Assembly (NCBI RefSeq): GCF_021129235.1 | Contig: NZ_JAJOMA010000007.1 | Coordinates: 186,001-250,000, forward strand | Direction of reading: 5' to 3' | From: Kineosporia mesophila | Lineage (GTDB): Bacteria > Actinomycetota > Actinomycetes > Actinomycetales > Kineosporiaceae | Length of the DNA stretch: 64,000 nucleotides | Shown here: piece after piece, positions 9,280 through 17,681 of the stretch | Position numbering within the stretch: the first letter of the stretch is position 1 | Layout of the letters: each line of letters starts with the position of its first letter | Translations under genes and position numbers: made by a program | The notes under the pieces: generated by a model | Told to the model about the DNA's origin: nothing | Database searches by the model: none | Seen by the model: only the letters and a program-made list of their open reading frames with translations

Positions 9280-11553
9280 ATGCCTGACCACCCGGCGAAC
9301 CGGCCGAATCCCTACGGGGCGGGTCCCAGCGCGGAACCCCCGTACGACGGCCGTGGCCCCTACGCCGCTGAAGAGGATCGGAACGGGCGTGAAACCGTCC
9401 GTCCCGAGCGGACATCCGGCTACGGCCGGCCGAATCGGGTCTCCCGTGGCCGGGGTGGGCAAGAGCAGCCGAGCACCCACCCCCGCTATGAGTGGCAGGG
9501 CCGGGCATCGGGCGACGAGTACGACCAGCGCCCCGACGGCCAGCGGTCCCGTCGCGAGATCCAGGGTTCCTGGAGCGAGCCCGAAGACGCACGTCGAGGG
9601 ATGCCGGGCTCTTCCCGGCCTGGGCCCGAGCGGCCGCGGGGCGGTGAGGCGGTAAGGCCGCGTGGCAATCCGGCGGAGAGCTCGCGCGGCCAGGAGTGGG
9701 AGAGCTCGCGCGGCGGTGAGGTGGACAGCTCACGCCGGACAGCGCAGGAGAGTGCGCAGCGCCAGCCGAGTCGACCGGGTCAGCCGGGTCAGCCGGGTCG
9801 GCCGGGTCAGCGGGATCGGCCAGGCTGGCAGGACCAGGAGGGCCGCCAAGGCTGGCAGGACCAGGAGGGTCGGCAAGGCTGGCAGGACCAAGAGGGCCGG
9901 CGGGGCTGGCACGACCAGGAGGAACCGCGAGATCGGCGTGGCCGGCAAGACACCTCGGACCGCTCCGACCGTCACGAGCAGCCCTGGGCCGGGCGCTCAC
10001 GCCTGCGCAGCGGCGAGAACCCCCGCGACGACGACGGACAGCGCCGGCCTGACGAGAGTCGGCGCCACCCCGACGAGAGCCGGCGTTCCCGCGGGGAGGG
10101 CCGTCGCCGGGGCGAACCGACGTCCCGGTCGGCCGGCCGTCTCGGCCCGCTGACCGCGGCCACCGACATCCTGAAGCGCATCCGCTCGTCCCGGGGTGGC
10201 GACCAGGCCGACGGGGCTGACCGCACCAACCCCCGGGGTTTTCGACACGACAGCGGCAAAGAACTCAATACCGGAGAGCAGCGGTCGAGCTTCTTCCCTA
10301 TGGAGTCCGAGGCCCGCGACGACGGCAGGACCTCCGGAGAGCAGCGGCACGTCCCCGGCGGAGAGGGCGGGGCGAGCTTCCCGAGCCTCGGAGGCAGCCG
10401 CACCTCGCCGTCCCCGCGTCATCAGCCGTCGTTCCGCCAGCCCAAAGACGACCGGACCAACCGGCGCCGGGTGCCGGTGATCGCGGCCATCCTGGCCGTA
10501 CTGATGGTCATCGGTGGTGTTGCGTACGCGCTGGGCACGGGCGGGAAGAAGGAATCCGGCACGTCGGCCACGCCCACGGTCGCCGCGACGGGCACCTCCC
10601 CGGTCACCGAGACCGCGGCCCCGGTCACCACCGGCGCCGCGAAGAAGGTGCCGGTCGGGGTCTTCCGCGGCACCTCGCCCTCCGAGGTGAGGCAGTTCTC
10701 CGACTGGCTGGGGAAAGACGCCACCTACGCGGTGGACTATTCCAGCCGCACCACCTGGGACGAGGTGGCCAACCCCACCTACATGCTCAGCACCTGGCAG
10801 AACTCCGGTTACACGATGGTCTACGCGGTCGCGATGCTGCCGACCCAGGTCAGCTCGGTGAGCCTGGCCAAGGGCGCCGACGGGGAGTACGACCGCTACT
10901 TCAAGGCACTCGCGCAGAACCTCGTGGCACACGGCCAGGGCGACTCGATCATCCGGCTGGGCTGGGAGTTCAACGTCGGTGGCTGGACCTGGCACCCGAA
11001 GCCCGACGACAACGGGGACTTCGTCACCTACTGGCGCCGGATCGTCAAGGCCATGCGGGCCGTGCCGGGCGCCGAGGGCCTGAAGTTCGACTGGAACGTC
11101 AACAATGGCGGCGACACCTACGACTCGACGGTCTACTACCCGGGCAAGAAGTACGTCGACTACATCGGCGTCGACGTCTACGACATCTCCTGGGAGGAAG
11201 ACGCCTATCCGTACCCGGCCGAGTGCACCTCGGCGTGCCGCCTGTCTCACCAGGAGGCGGCCTGGGCGAACATTCTGGACGCCCGGTTCGGGCTGGTCTT
11301 CTGGTCGGACTTCGCGGAGTCGCAGGGCAAGAAGCTCTCGCTGCCCGAATGGGGTCTCTGGGAGCGCCCCGACGGTCACGGCGGGGGCGACAACCCGTAC
11401 TTCATCCAGCAGATGTACGAGTTCATCGACAACCCGCAGAACCATGTGGGCTACCAGGCGTACTTCGACTTCACCACCGACACCAAGGGCACCCACGCGC
11501 TCGACGGCATGCCCAAGGCCGGGGCCACGTTCAGAAAGCTCTTCTCCAAGTGA
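9280..11553 (+). CDS. GH26-like hydrolase with long Arg/Gly-rich cytosolic arm
   Basis: 757 aa. Residues 1 to about 395 are low-complexity and rich in R, G, Q, S, D and P, including four 9-residue repeats (GWQDQEGRQ type) coded at 9823-9930. A single helix follows at about 398-420 (VPVIAAILAVLMVIGGVAYALG), with no signal peptide, so the arm is cytosolic and the GH26-like domain (about 445-757) is outside. That domain is a paralogue of the preceding gene, with RLGWEFN (E563) and SLPEWGLWE (E690) conserved. The arm could tether the enzyme to RNA, membrane phospholipid or the biosynthetic complex; that is inference. A GGACGCC terminator follows. Catalytic family fairly secure, function of the arm unknown. 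Confidence 0.8.
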   Translation: MPDHPANRPNPYGAGPSAEPPYDGRGPYAAEEDRNGRETVRPERTSGYGRPNRVSRGRGGQEQPSTHPRYEWQGRASGDEYDQRPDGQRSRREIQGSWSEPEDARRGMPGSSRPGPERPRGGEAVRPRGNPAESSRGQEWESSRGGEVDSSRRTAQESAQRQPSRPGQPGQPGRPGQRDRPGWQDQEGRQGWQDQEGRQGWQDQEGRRGWHDQEEPRDRRGRQDTSDRSDRHEQPWAGRSRLRSGENPRDDDGQRRPDESRRHPDESRRSRGEGRRRGEPTSRSAGRLGPLTAATDILKRIRSSRGGDQADGADRTNPRGFRHDSGKELNTGEQRSSFFPMESEARDDGRTSGEQRHVPGGEGGASFPSLGGSRTSPSPRHQPSFRQPKDDRTNRRRVPVIAAILAVLMVIGGVAYALGTGGKKESGTSATPTVAATGTSPVTETAAPVTTGAAKKVPVGVFRGTSPSEVRQFSDWLGKDATYAVDYSSRTTWDEVANPTYMLSTWQNSGYTMVYAVAMLPTQVSSVSLAKGADGEYDRYFKALAQNLVAHGQGDSIIRLGWEFNVGGWTWHPKPDDNGDFVTYWRRIVKAMRAVPGAEGLKFDWNVNNGGDTYDSTVYYPGKKYVDYIGVDVYDISWEEDAYPYPAECTSACRLSHQEAAWANILDARFGLVFWSDFAESQGKKLSLPEWGLWERPDGHGGGDNPYFIQQMYEFIDNPQNHVGYQAYFDFTTDTKGTHALDGMPKAGATFRKLFSK
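9823..9930 (+). repeat. 27-bp in-frame tandem repeat, four units
   Basis: Four consecutive 27-bp units encode GWQDQEGRQ, GWQDQEGRQ, GWQDQEGRR and GWHDQEEPR within the cytosolic arm of the GH26-like protein. The first three are nearly identical, so the tract is probably length-variable between strains. A shorter CAGCCGGGT-type repeat precedes it at about 9780-9810. Confidence 0.85.
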
Positions 11554-11562
11554 CCCGAACAA

Positions 11563-11605
11563 AAATTGAGGACGCCTCTGGAGACTCCCGAGGCGTCCTC
11601 AATTT
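11563..11605. terminator. Bidirectional terminator (GGACGCC family)
   Basis: 15-bp perfect arms, AAATTGAGGACGCCT and AGGCGTCCTCAATTT, enclosing 13 nt. A-tract on one side and T-tract on the other suit termination of both converging genes (GH26-like, plus; oxidoreductase, minus). Confidence 0.88.
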
Positions 11606-11621
11606 GTGGGGTTGACCAGGA

Positions 11622-12908
11622 TCAGGCGAAGAGCCCGGCCTGCTCGATGCGCAGCTTGTCGATCAGCCGGCCCTCGGGCAGCGTGACGTCGGCGTAGGTG
11701 AGCACCTCGTCCTTGGCCACGTCGCGCAGAAGGACACAGCCCTCGGTGACGCCCATCGGCAGCAGGTTCTCGTCCTTGGTGACCGACGCCTTCTCGGCCA
11801 CCGAGTACGTGTCGTAACCACCCAGGCCGTCGATCGTCTGACCGGCCTTCAGGTCGCGCTTGGCGACCGCGACGACCTCGACCGTGGGCGCGCCCAGGGG
11901 CTGCATCACGGCGTCGTTGAACAGCACGGCCCGCGCCACCGACAGCGGAACTTCGAAGTGGCACAGGTGGTACGGCGTGTAGAAGCTGTACAGCGGGCCC
12001 TCACCGAGCTTGTACAGGTTCAGGTAGTGCTTCTGCTTCGGGTCGTCATGCGTGGCGAGTACGAAAACGCCCGGGCCCGGCTGGCTTCCGACGACGTAGT
12101 CGACGTAGCCACCGGCCGCCTTGAGCTCCTCGACGTCGTACGCGCCGGTCAGCTCGTCGACGTGGGCCCGGTGGTCGGAGCCGCGCATGCCGCGCTTCTC
12201 CACGGTCATACCGGTCGCGTTGGCCACGATCGCCTGCTCGAAGGAGATCTTCGTGCCGTCGGCGAAGGAGGTCACCATGTGCGGGTCCTGCCCCCACTGC
12301 TTGGCAAAACCCTCCTGAGTGGTGGGGTTCCGGTACTCGTCCTGCAGGCCCTTGATGTTTCCGCAGACCAGCGGCGTGAGGCCGATGCTCTTCACGAAGC
12401 GCACCAGGTTCATCTGCACGCCCGGCTGGTCACCGTCGCAACCGGTCACGATGACGCCCTTGGCGTCGGCGCGAGCCTTGAGCGCGGAGCCCACGGTGCC
12501 GTCGACCTCGGCGTTCAGCAGCACCACGTGCTTGCCGCCGTCGATCGCCGAAGTCACTACGTGGGCGCCGAACTCGACGTTGCCGGTGGCCTCGACGATC
12601 GCGTCGATGCCCTCGGCCAGGGTGACGGCCTCGTAGTTCGAGGTGATCACCGGGATGCCTGCGGCAACGGCCTTGGAGGTTGCCTCCGCGGTCTGCGTGA
12701 CCTCCCACGACGTCACGCCGGCCTCGGTGTACGCACGCTCGGCGTTGGCCTGCGTGCGGTTCACGATGGCGGCGACGACCATGCCGGGAACCGAGTTCAC
12801 GACCTGGTTGACGAAGCCGCGGCCCATGAAGCCGGCGCCGACCAGGGCGACCCGGACCGGGTTGCCCTCGGCCTCGCGCTTGGCCAGCGCGGTGTCGACG
12901 ATGATCAC
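11622..12908 (-). CDS. NAD(P)-dependent oxidoreductase with C-terminal SAF domain
   Basis: 428 aa. Rossmann motif VALVGAGFMGRGFVNQV at about 19-35, then a homoserine-dehydrogenase-like domain; the C-terminal segment from about residue 345 (AVAKRDLKAGQTIDGLGGYD) is an SAF domain, as in antifreeze/AFP-like and UxaA proteins. Substrate unknown. ATG 12908 overlaps the stop of the sugar epimerase upstream by four bases, and three preceding genes are nucleotide-sugar enzymes, so it probably acts late in making an unusual NDP-sugar or on the free sugar acid. SAF-type oxidoreductases of this kind have no settled reaction that I can name. Confidence 0.72.
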   Translation of the reverse strand: MIIVDTALAKREAEGNPVRVALVGAGFMGRGFVNQVVNSVPGMVVAAIVNRTQANAERAYTEAGVTSWEVTQTAEATSKAVAAGIPVITSNYEAVTLAEGIDAIVEATGNVEFGAHVVTSAIDGGKHVVLLNAEVDGTVGSALKARADAKGVIVTGCDGDQPGVQMNLVRFVKSIGLTPLVCGNIKGLQDEYRNPTTQEGFAKQWGQDPHMVTSFADGTKISFEQAIVANATGMTVEKRGMRGSDHRAHVDELTGAYDVEELKAAGGYVDYVVGSQPGPGVFVLATHDDPKQKHYLNLYKLGEGPLYSFYTPYHLCHFEVPLSVARAVLFNDAVMQPLGAPTVEVVAVAKRDLKAGQTIDGLGGYDTYSVAEKASVTKDENLLPMGVTEGCVLLRDVAKDEVLTYADVTLPEGRLIDKLRIEQAGLFA

Positions 12909-13444
12909 TGGGCGGCACCTTCCAGCAGCGCCCAGGACTTGTCCTTGTCGCTGATCACGGTAACCTCGTGCGGCCAGGTCAGGCCCAGGGCCGGGTCGTC
13001 GTACCGCTGGCCGCGCTCGGCGTCCGGCGTGTACTTACCGGTGACCTGGTACATCACCTCGGTGTCGTCGACCAGGGTCTGGAAACCGTGGGCGAACATC
13101 GCGGGCACGTACAGCGCCTTGCGGTTCTCCGCGGTCAGCTCGACCGACACGTGCTGGAGGTAGGTCGGCGAGTCGGGACGCATGTCCACGATCTGGTCGA
13201 CGACCGCGCCGCGCACGCAGCGGATCAGCTTGACCTCGGGGGCGTACGCCAGCTGGTAGTGCATCCCGCGAAGGGTGCCCGCCTTGTGGTTGTACGACAT
13301 GTTGCACTGCTCGACGGCCGGGTTCAGGCCCGCGGCCTCGAACTCGGCCACGTCGAACGTCCGGGCGAAGAAGCCCCGGTCGTCCTCGCGACGGTCGAGC
13401 TCAATGATCGCGACGTCGGGGATGTGCGTCTTGGTGATGATCAC
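12905..13444 (-). CDS. RfbC-like NDP-4-keto-sugar 3,5-epimerase
   Basis: 179 aa from GTG 13444; this start gives a GTGA overlap with the preceding stop and begins VIITKTHIPDVAIIELDRR, matching the cupin family's usual N-terminus. DDRGFFARTFD, QCNMSYNHKAGTLRGMHYQ and the KLIRCVRGAVVDQIVDMR strand are diagnostic of dTDP-4-dehydrorhamnose 3,5-epimerases; the catalytic His is in LRGMHYQ and the Tyr lies near VMYQVTGKYTP. Since the neighbouring nucleotidyltransferase is a cytidylyltransferase, the substrate may be a CDP-sugar rather than dTDP. Confidence 0.85.
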   Translation of the reverse strand: MIITKTHIPDVAIIELDRREDDRGFFARTFDVAEFEAAGLNPAVEQCNMSYNHKAGTLRGMHYQLAYAPEVKLIRCVRGAVVDQIVDMRPDSPTYLQHVSVELTAENRKALYVPAMFAHGFQTLVDDTEVMYQVTGKYTPDAERGQRYDDPALGLTWPHEVTVISDKDKSWALLEGAAQ

Positions 13445-14478
13445 TGGGCCACCGCCTCCTTGGTCCAGAACAGGTCGGCGTCGAGCTGCTTGGTGCTGAT
13501 CAGGTGCTCGAGCTGCTTCAGGCGCGTGTGGCCGCGACCGGTGAAGGTGGCCTCGTCCATGTCGATGGACTGGAAGACCTGGTGCAGCTGGGCCGCGCCC
13601 TTCTGGGCGTCCCAGTCGCAGGAGAAGCCGGGCAGCTGCGAGGAGATCTTGTCGAAGTTCACCTTGTAGCTTCGGTTGTCGCCCCCGGCCGGGCCGAAGG
13701 TGACCTCGCAGCCCGGGAACTCGGCGCCGACGGTCTCGGCGATCGTGCGCACCTGGTAGTTCTGCTCGTTGCTGCCCACGTTGAACTTCTCGTTGTGGAC
13801 GGCCTCGCGCGGGGCCTCGAGGGCGCAGTAGATCGACTTGGCGATGTCCAGACCGTGGACCAGCGGACGCCACGGCGTGCCGTCCGAGTTCATCGCGATC
13901 TTCTTGGTGGTCCAGGCCAGGCCGGACAGGTTGTTCAGCACGATGTCGAAACGCTGCCGCGGCGAGGCGCCGAAGGCGGTGGCGTTACGCATGAACGTGG
14001 GGGAGAAGTTGTCCGAGGCCAGGGCGCTCAGGTCCCGCTCGACCAGGGTCTTGCAGTCGGCGTAGGCGGTCTGCGGGTTGACCGGCGAGTTCTCGTCGAC
14101 GGTGCCCTCGGCGACGCCGTACACGCTGCAGGAGCTCATGTAGACGAAGCGCTCGACGCCGGCCTGGATGGCCATCTCGGCGAGCTTGACCGAGCCCTTG
14201 TGGTTGACCGTGTAGGTGACCTCGGAGAGCAGCTCGCCCAGGGGGTCGTTGGACAGCTCGGCCATGTGCACGATCGCGTCGACACCCTCGAGGTCGCCGA
14301 CCGTGATGTCACGGATGTCCTTGGCCAGCGTCTGGGCCGTGAACGGGACGCCGTTGTACAGCCAGCCCTGCCGGTAGTAGCCGGTGTCGACGCCGATCAC
14401 TTCGTGACCACGCTTCATCAGCTCGGGCGCCACCAGGCAGCCCAGGTACCCCTCGGTGCCTGTCACCAGGACCTTCAT
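13441..14478 (-). CDS. NAD-dependent epimerase/dehydratase (extended SDR)
   Basis: 345 aa from ATG 14478, with AAGGAG nine bases upstream; a TTG two codons earlier is less likely. N-terminal MKVLVTGTEGYLG is the NAD-binding TGxxGxxG; SSCSVYG gives the catalytic Ser, and YADCK (Y-x3-K) the Tyr/Lys pair. It acts on an NDP-sugar, plausibly as a 4,6-dehydratase or epimerase between the cytidylyltransferase and the RfbC-like enzyme. It does not show the TGHTGFKG N-terminus I associate with CDP-glucose 4,6-dehydratase (RfbG), so the exact step is open. Part of a tight minus-strand operon. Confidence 0.82.
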   Translation of the reverse strand: MKVLVTGTEGYLGCLVAPELMKRGHEVIGVDTGYYRQGWLYNGVPFTAQTLAKDIRDITVGDLEGVDAIVHMAELSNDPLGELLSEVTYTVNHKGSVKLAEMAIQAGVERFVYMSSCSVYGVAEGTVDENSPVNPQTAYADCKTLVERDLSALASDNFSPTFMRNATAFGASPRQRFDIVLNNLSGLAWTTKKIAMNSDGTPWRPLVHGLDIAKSIYCALEAPREAVHNEKFNVGSNEQNYQVRTIAETVGAEFPGCEVTFGPAGGDNRSYKVNFDKISSQLPGFSCDWDAQKGAAQLHQVFQSIDMDEATFTGRGHTRLKQLEHLISTKQLDADLFWTKEAVAQ

Positions 14479-14536
14479 GGTCAATTGCTCCTTGTCGTAC
14501 GTACTCGGGTATGTGTGCGGTGCGGGGTGGGGCTGC

Positions 14537-15355
14537 TCAGTCCTTCCAGAACTTCCAGACGGCCTCGCCCTTGTCCCACATCTTGTTCAGCTCGGTCCAG
14601 TCCCGGTAGGTGTCCATCCCCAGCCAGAAACCCTCGTGGCCGTTCAGCGTGAGCTGACCGTCGCGGGCCAGCTGCTGGAGCGGCACCTGCTCGAGCATCA
14701 TCGAGTCGTCGTCGATCGGCGCGAGGTAGTCGTCGATGAAGCTGCGCTCGAACATGAAGAAGCCGCCGTTGACCCAGCCGGTGGCCAGGGTGGGCTTCTC
14801 GTTGAACTCGACGACCTGCCCGTCCTGCACGTGCATCTCGCCGTAACGGCTGGTCGGGTGCACGGCGGTGACGGTGCCGATGCGGCCACCGGCGCGGTGC
14901 GTCTCGACCACCTTGCTGATGTCGACGTCACCGACGCCGTCGCCGTAGGTGAGCATGAACTGGTCGGCCTTGAGGTGCTCGGCGACCTTCTTCACGCGGC
15001 CGACGGTACCGGTCTGGAGGCCGGTCTCGACGAAGGTGATCTCCCAGTCCTCGACCTGGCCGGCCGAGTGGTACACCGGCTGGGCGCCGTCGTGCGTCAG
15101 GGTGAAGTCACCCATCTGCTCGCGGTAGTCGAGGAAGTAGCGCTTGATCGTGTCGCCCTTGTAGCCCAGGCAGATCACGAACTTACGGAAGCCGTGGGCG
15201 CGGTACATCTTCATGACGTGCCACAGCACCGGCCGGCCGCCGATGTCCACCATGGGCTTGGGCAGCTTGTCACCGCTGGCCTCGCGGAGCCGGGTACCCA
15301 TGCCCCCTGCGAGCAGGACCACGGGGATCTCGGAGACGGGCAGCTGTTCAGTCAC
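14537..15355 (-). CDS. rfbF: Glucose-1-phosphate cytidylyltransferase
   Basis: 272 aa from GTG 15355, preferred over an ATG six codons upstream because GAGGA lies eight bases before it. VVLLAGGMGTRLREASGD is the nucleotide-binding loop; KPMVDIGGRPVLWHVMKMY, YGDGVGDVD and EGFWLGMDTYRDW are characteristic of RfbF, which makes CDP-glucose from CTP and glucose-1-phosphate. First gene of the four-gene sugar operon; 58 bp separate it from the SDR. The CTP preference is inferred from overall similarity and not from one residue. Confidence 0.85.
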   Translation of the reverse strand: MTEQLPVSEIPVVLLAGGMGTRLREASGDKLPKPMVDIGGRPVLWHVMKMYRAHGFRKFVICLGYKGDTIKRYFLDYREQMGDFTLTHDGAQPVYHSAGQVEDWEITFVETGLQTGTVGRVKKVAEHLKADQFMLTYGDGVGDVDISKVVETHRAGGRIGTVTAVHPTSRYGEMHVQDGQVVEFNEKPTLATGWVNGGFFMFERSFIDDYLAPIDDDSMMLEQVPLQQLARDGQLTLNGHEGFWLGMDTYRDWTELNKMWDKGEAVWKFWKD

Positions 15356-15547
15356 AGGGCATTCCTCGCACATGGGGGGTGAACGGTCGGGTTCGGGGGT
15401 GCTCGGCGCATTACCGCATGGTGCTGCGGTGGCCTCGGCGACCCAGTATGACGGCGCCTGTTGTGGTTCCGGCCAGGGTTGACCGGTTCGGCCCAGGGCA
15501 CCGCCACCGGTGTCTGACGCATCGGGTCAGCACACCGTTGCGTCGGA

Positions 15548-17203
15548 TCAGCCGCCCTCGGCCCGGATCACGGACATCGCCGTCCGCATCAGGATCTTGA
15601 TATCGAGCCAGAGCGACCAGTTCTCGATGTAGTAGTTGTCGAAACGGGCCCGCTCGGCGATCGAGGTGTCCCCGCGCAGGCCGTTGACCTGGGCCAGGCC
15701 GGTGAGACCACAGGGAACCCGGTGCCGGGCGACGTAGTGCGGGTGCTGGCTGCGGAACGTGTCGACGAAGTGCGGACGCTCCGGCCGGGGGCCGACGAGG
15801 CTCATGTCCCCGCGCAGGATGTTCAGCAGCTGCGGCAGCTCGTCGAGCGACGAGCGACGCAGGAACTTGCCCACCGGACCGAGACGGTCGTCCAGGGCGA
15901 TGTTCCAGTTGGTGGCGGACTCGGTCTCGTCCACCGGCTTGAGGGAACGGAACTTCATCACGGAGAAGTGCTGACCGTCGACACCCACGCGCTCCTGCTT
16001 GAACAGGATGCCGGGGCCACCCTCCATGCGCACGAGGGCGGCGATGACCGCCATCAGCGGCGAGAGGCACATCAGGGCGAAACCCGAGAAGGCGATGTCG
16101 ATGGCCCGCTTCACCTGCCAGGCGCGGCTGCGGTAGGCGGCGCGGCGCAGGCGGATCAGCGGCATGCCCCACGCGGTGTCCATCTCGCCACCGACGTGGT
16201 GGAGCTCGAACAGGCGCGGTACCACGAAGATTTCGCAGTGCAGACGGTCACAGGTGCGGATGATGTCGACCAGCTCGGACTCGCGCATCGAGCCGAACGC
16301 GACGATCACGTTGCGCACCTGGTGGTCGAGCAGGACCTCGACCAGCTGCTCGGGACGGCCCAGGATGCGGTGCGAGGCGCTGACGCCCGGCCGCGGCGGG
16401 TCGATGTCGAGGAAGCCGATCGGCTGGAGGCCGTACTGCGGGTGCTGGGAGAGCGACTCGGCCAGGTAGGTACCGACCCGGCCGGCGCCGAGGATCAGGG
16501 TGCGGTGCGCGATCCGGCCGGTGCGGCGGGCGTAGCGCACCAGGCCGTAGGCCATGCTGCGCAGGCAGACCGTGGCGACCCCGGTGACCGCGGCGGCGAC
16601 CAGCAGCTTCCAGTCGACCATCTCGACGTCCCAGCGCAGCTGGTTCAGCGTGAGCTGGCCGGTCACGGTCAGGGCCAGGACCACCAGGAGGCGGCCGGAC
16701 AGGGCCGGGAGGTCGTCGAGGATGCCCGGCGACAGCCGCGAGCGGTACAGACCGGCGGTGGCGTAGGCGGAGATCAGCAGCAGGGTGAAGAGACCCATGA
16801 TCGGCCGGACCCCGCCCGAGGCCAGGGCCCCGGCCAGGCAGGCGATCAGGTCGAGCAGCACCAGCATCGGGCGGATGCCGGCGCGGACCAGCGGCCCGGT
16901 CCAGGAACCGGCCGGCGGGTCGTCGTCCTGCGCACCCTGGGTGACGTGGAGGTCGGCGCCGGGTCGCGAGGCCTGATTCAGCTGCGGTAGCTGGATCGGC
17001 TGGGTCGCGGTCTGCTGGTTGAACGGGGCCTGCGGAGCGTAACCCCCGTAGCCGGGCTGGGCCGCGCTCTGACTGGTCAGCTGCCGGTCGGGGACGGAGC
17101 CCCCACGAACATCGATGACCAGCCGTGGTTCGTCCGGGCGGGTGTCCGGGACAGTACCCCCGGCGTCTCGCGAAGCCCTGCCCATCGGATCACGGAGCGT
17201 CAC
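15548..17203 (-). CDS. Polyprenyl-phosphate sugar-1-phosphate transferase (WbaP/PssY type)
   Basis: 551 aa from GTG 17203, preceded by GGGAGGG. A disordered, Gln/Pro-rich N-terminus of about 100 residues precedes four or five membrane helices (about 115-235), a Rossmann-like CoA-binding-type domain (LILGAGRVGTYLAESLSQHP, about 240-350), then the C-terminal transferase: KRAIDIAFSGFALM, GPGILFKQERVG, VMKFRSL, RRSSLDELPQLLNILRGDMS and VGPRPERP. It moves hexose-1-phosphate to undecaprenyl phosphate, the first committed step for the repeat unit. Monocistronic-looking. Which hexose is unknown. Confidence 0.92.
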   Translation of the reverse strand: MTLRDPMGRASRDAGGTVPDTRPDEPRLVIDVRGGSVPDRQLTSQSAAQPGYGGYAPQAPFNQQTATQPIQLPQLNQASRPGADLHVTQGAQDDDPPAGSWTGPLVRAGIRPMLVLLDLIACLAGALASGGVRPIMGLFTLLLISAYATAGLYRSRLSPGILDDLPALSGRLLVVLALTVTGQLTLNQLRWDVEMVDWKLLVAAAVTGVATVCLRSMAYGLVRYARRTGRIAHRTLILGAGRVGTYLAESLSQHPQYGLQPIGFLDIDPPRPGVSASHRILGRPEQLVEVLLDHQVRNVIVAFGSMRESELVDIIRTCDRLHCEIFVVPRLFELHHVGGEMDTAWGMPLIRLRRAAYRSRAWQVKRAIDIAFSGFALMCLSPLMAVIAALVRMEGGPGILFKQERVGVDGQHFSVMKFRSLKPVDETESATNWNIALDDRLGPVGKFLRRSSLDELPQLLNILRGDMSLVGPRPERPHFVDTFRSQHPHYVARHRVPCGLTGLAQVNGLRGDTSIAERARFDNYYIENWSLWLDIKILMRTAMSVIRAEGG

Positions 17204-17681
17204 TTAAAGCCCTCCCTGTCGCACTGTGTCATCCGCAGCCCCGCACTGCCGTCACTGCCAACGTACGGTCTCGTCATCTTCATCGTGAGCCAATGCAGAC
17301 TTCGTTACCGCAACGCAGGTGTCGAGTGACGGTACTGGCATCATTGACTACCTTGCGTAGTCACTGGAGAAACACTGGTCTCAGAACCAGGCAACCGAAA
17401 CCTATCTTTCGGAGCTTTGCCGGTCGAACCACCGATCCCGGGCCGCCAGTAATTTCTGGCTGTTCGGATGAGGTTTGGCATCTCCCGTTCACCCGGCTGG
17501 AGCGCCCGGCGGAACGACAGCAGCGCTGCTGCCCCCTGGCGTAAGCATGCCAGGGTGCCGGAGGCGATGCGCTCACGCCTTGGAAGAAAGGATGAAGAAT
17601 CCGGATATGCGCAACACCTGTCACAGGCCGTGAGATCGTTCGCGCTCGCGGATCTCACGGCCCGTGCCGCCGGGAGGTGCC
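17204..17681. other. 478-bp region upstream of the sugar-phosphate transferase
   Basis: No gene recognised. It holds the terminator of the FAD oxidase at 17626-17662 and presumably the promoter of the transferase. An inverted repeat, TGACTA at 17345-17350 and TAGTCA at 17358-17363 with a 7-nt spacer, could be an operator about 140 bp upstream of the transferase start. Confidence 0.5.
17626..17662 (-). terminator. Hairpin terminator after LhgO-type oxidase
   Basis: Perfect 12-bp arms GGCCGTGAGATC and GATCTCACGGCC around a 13-nt loop, 20 bp beyond the stop of the minus-strand oxidase. No U-tract on that strand, so efficiency is uncertain. Confidence 0.65.

Noticed and set aside
17345-17363. 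TGACTA/TAGTCA inverted repeat as a firm operator
   Set aside because: Six-base arms at 7-nt spacing are expected by chance at some sites in 64 kb and no regulator gene adjoins; listed only inside the intergenic entry.
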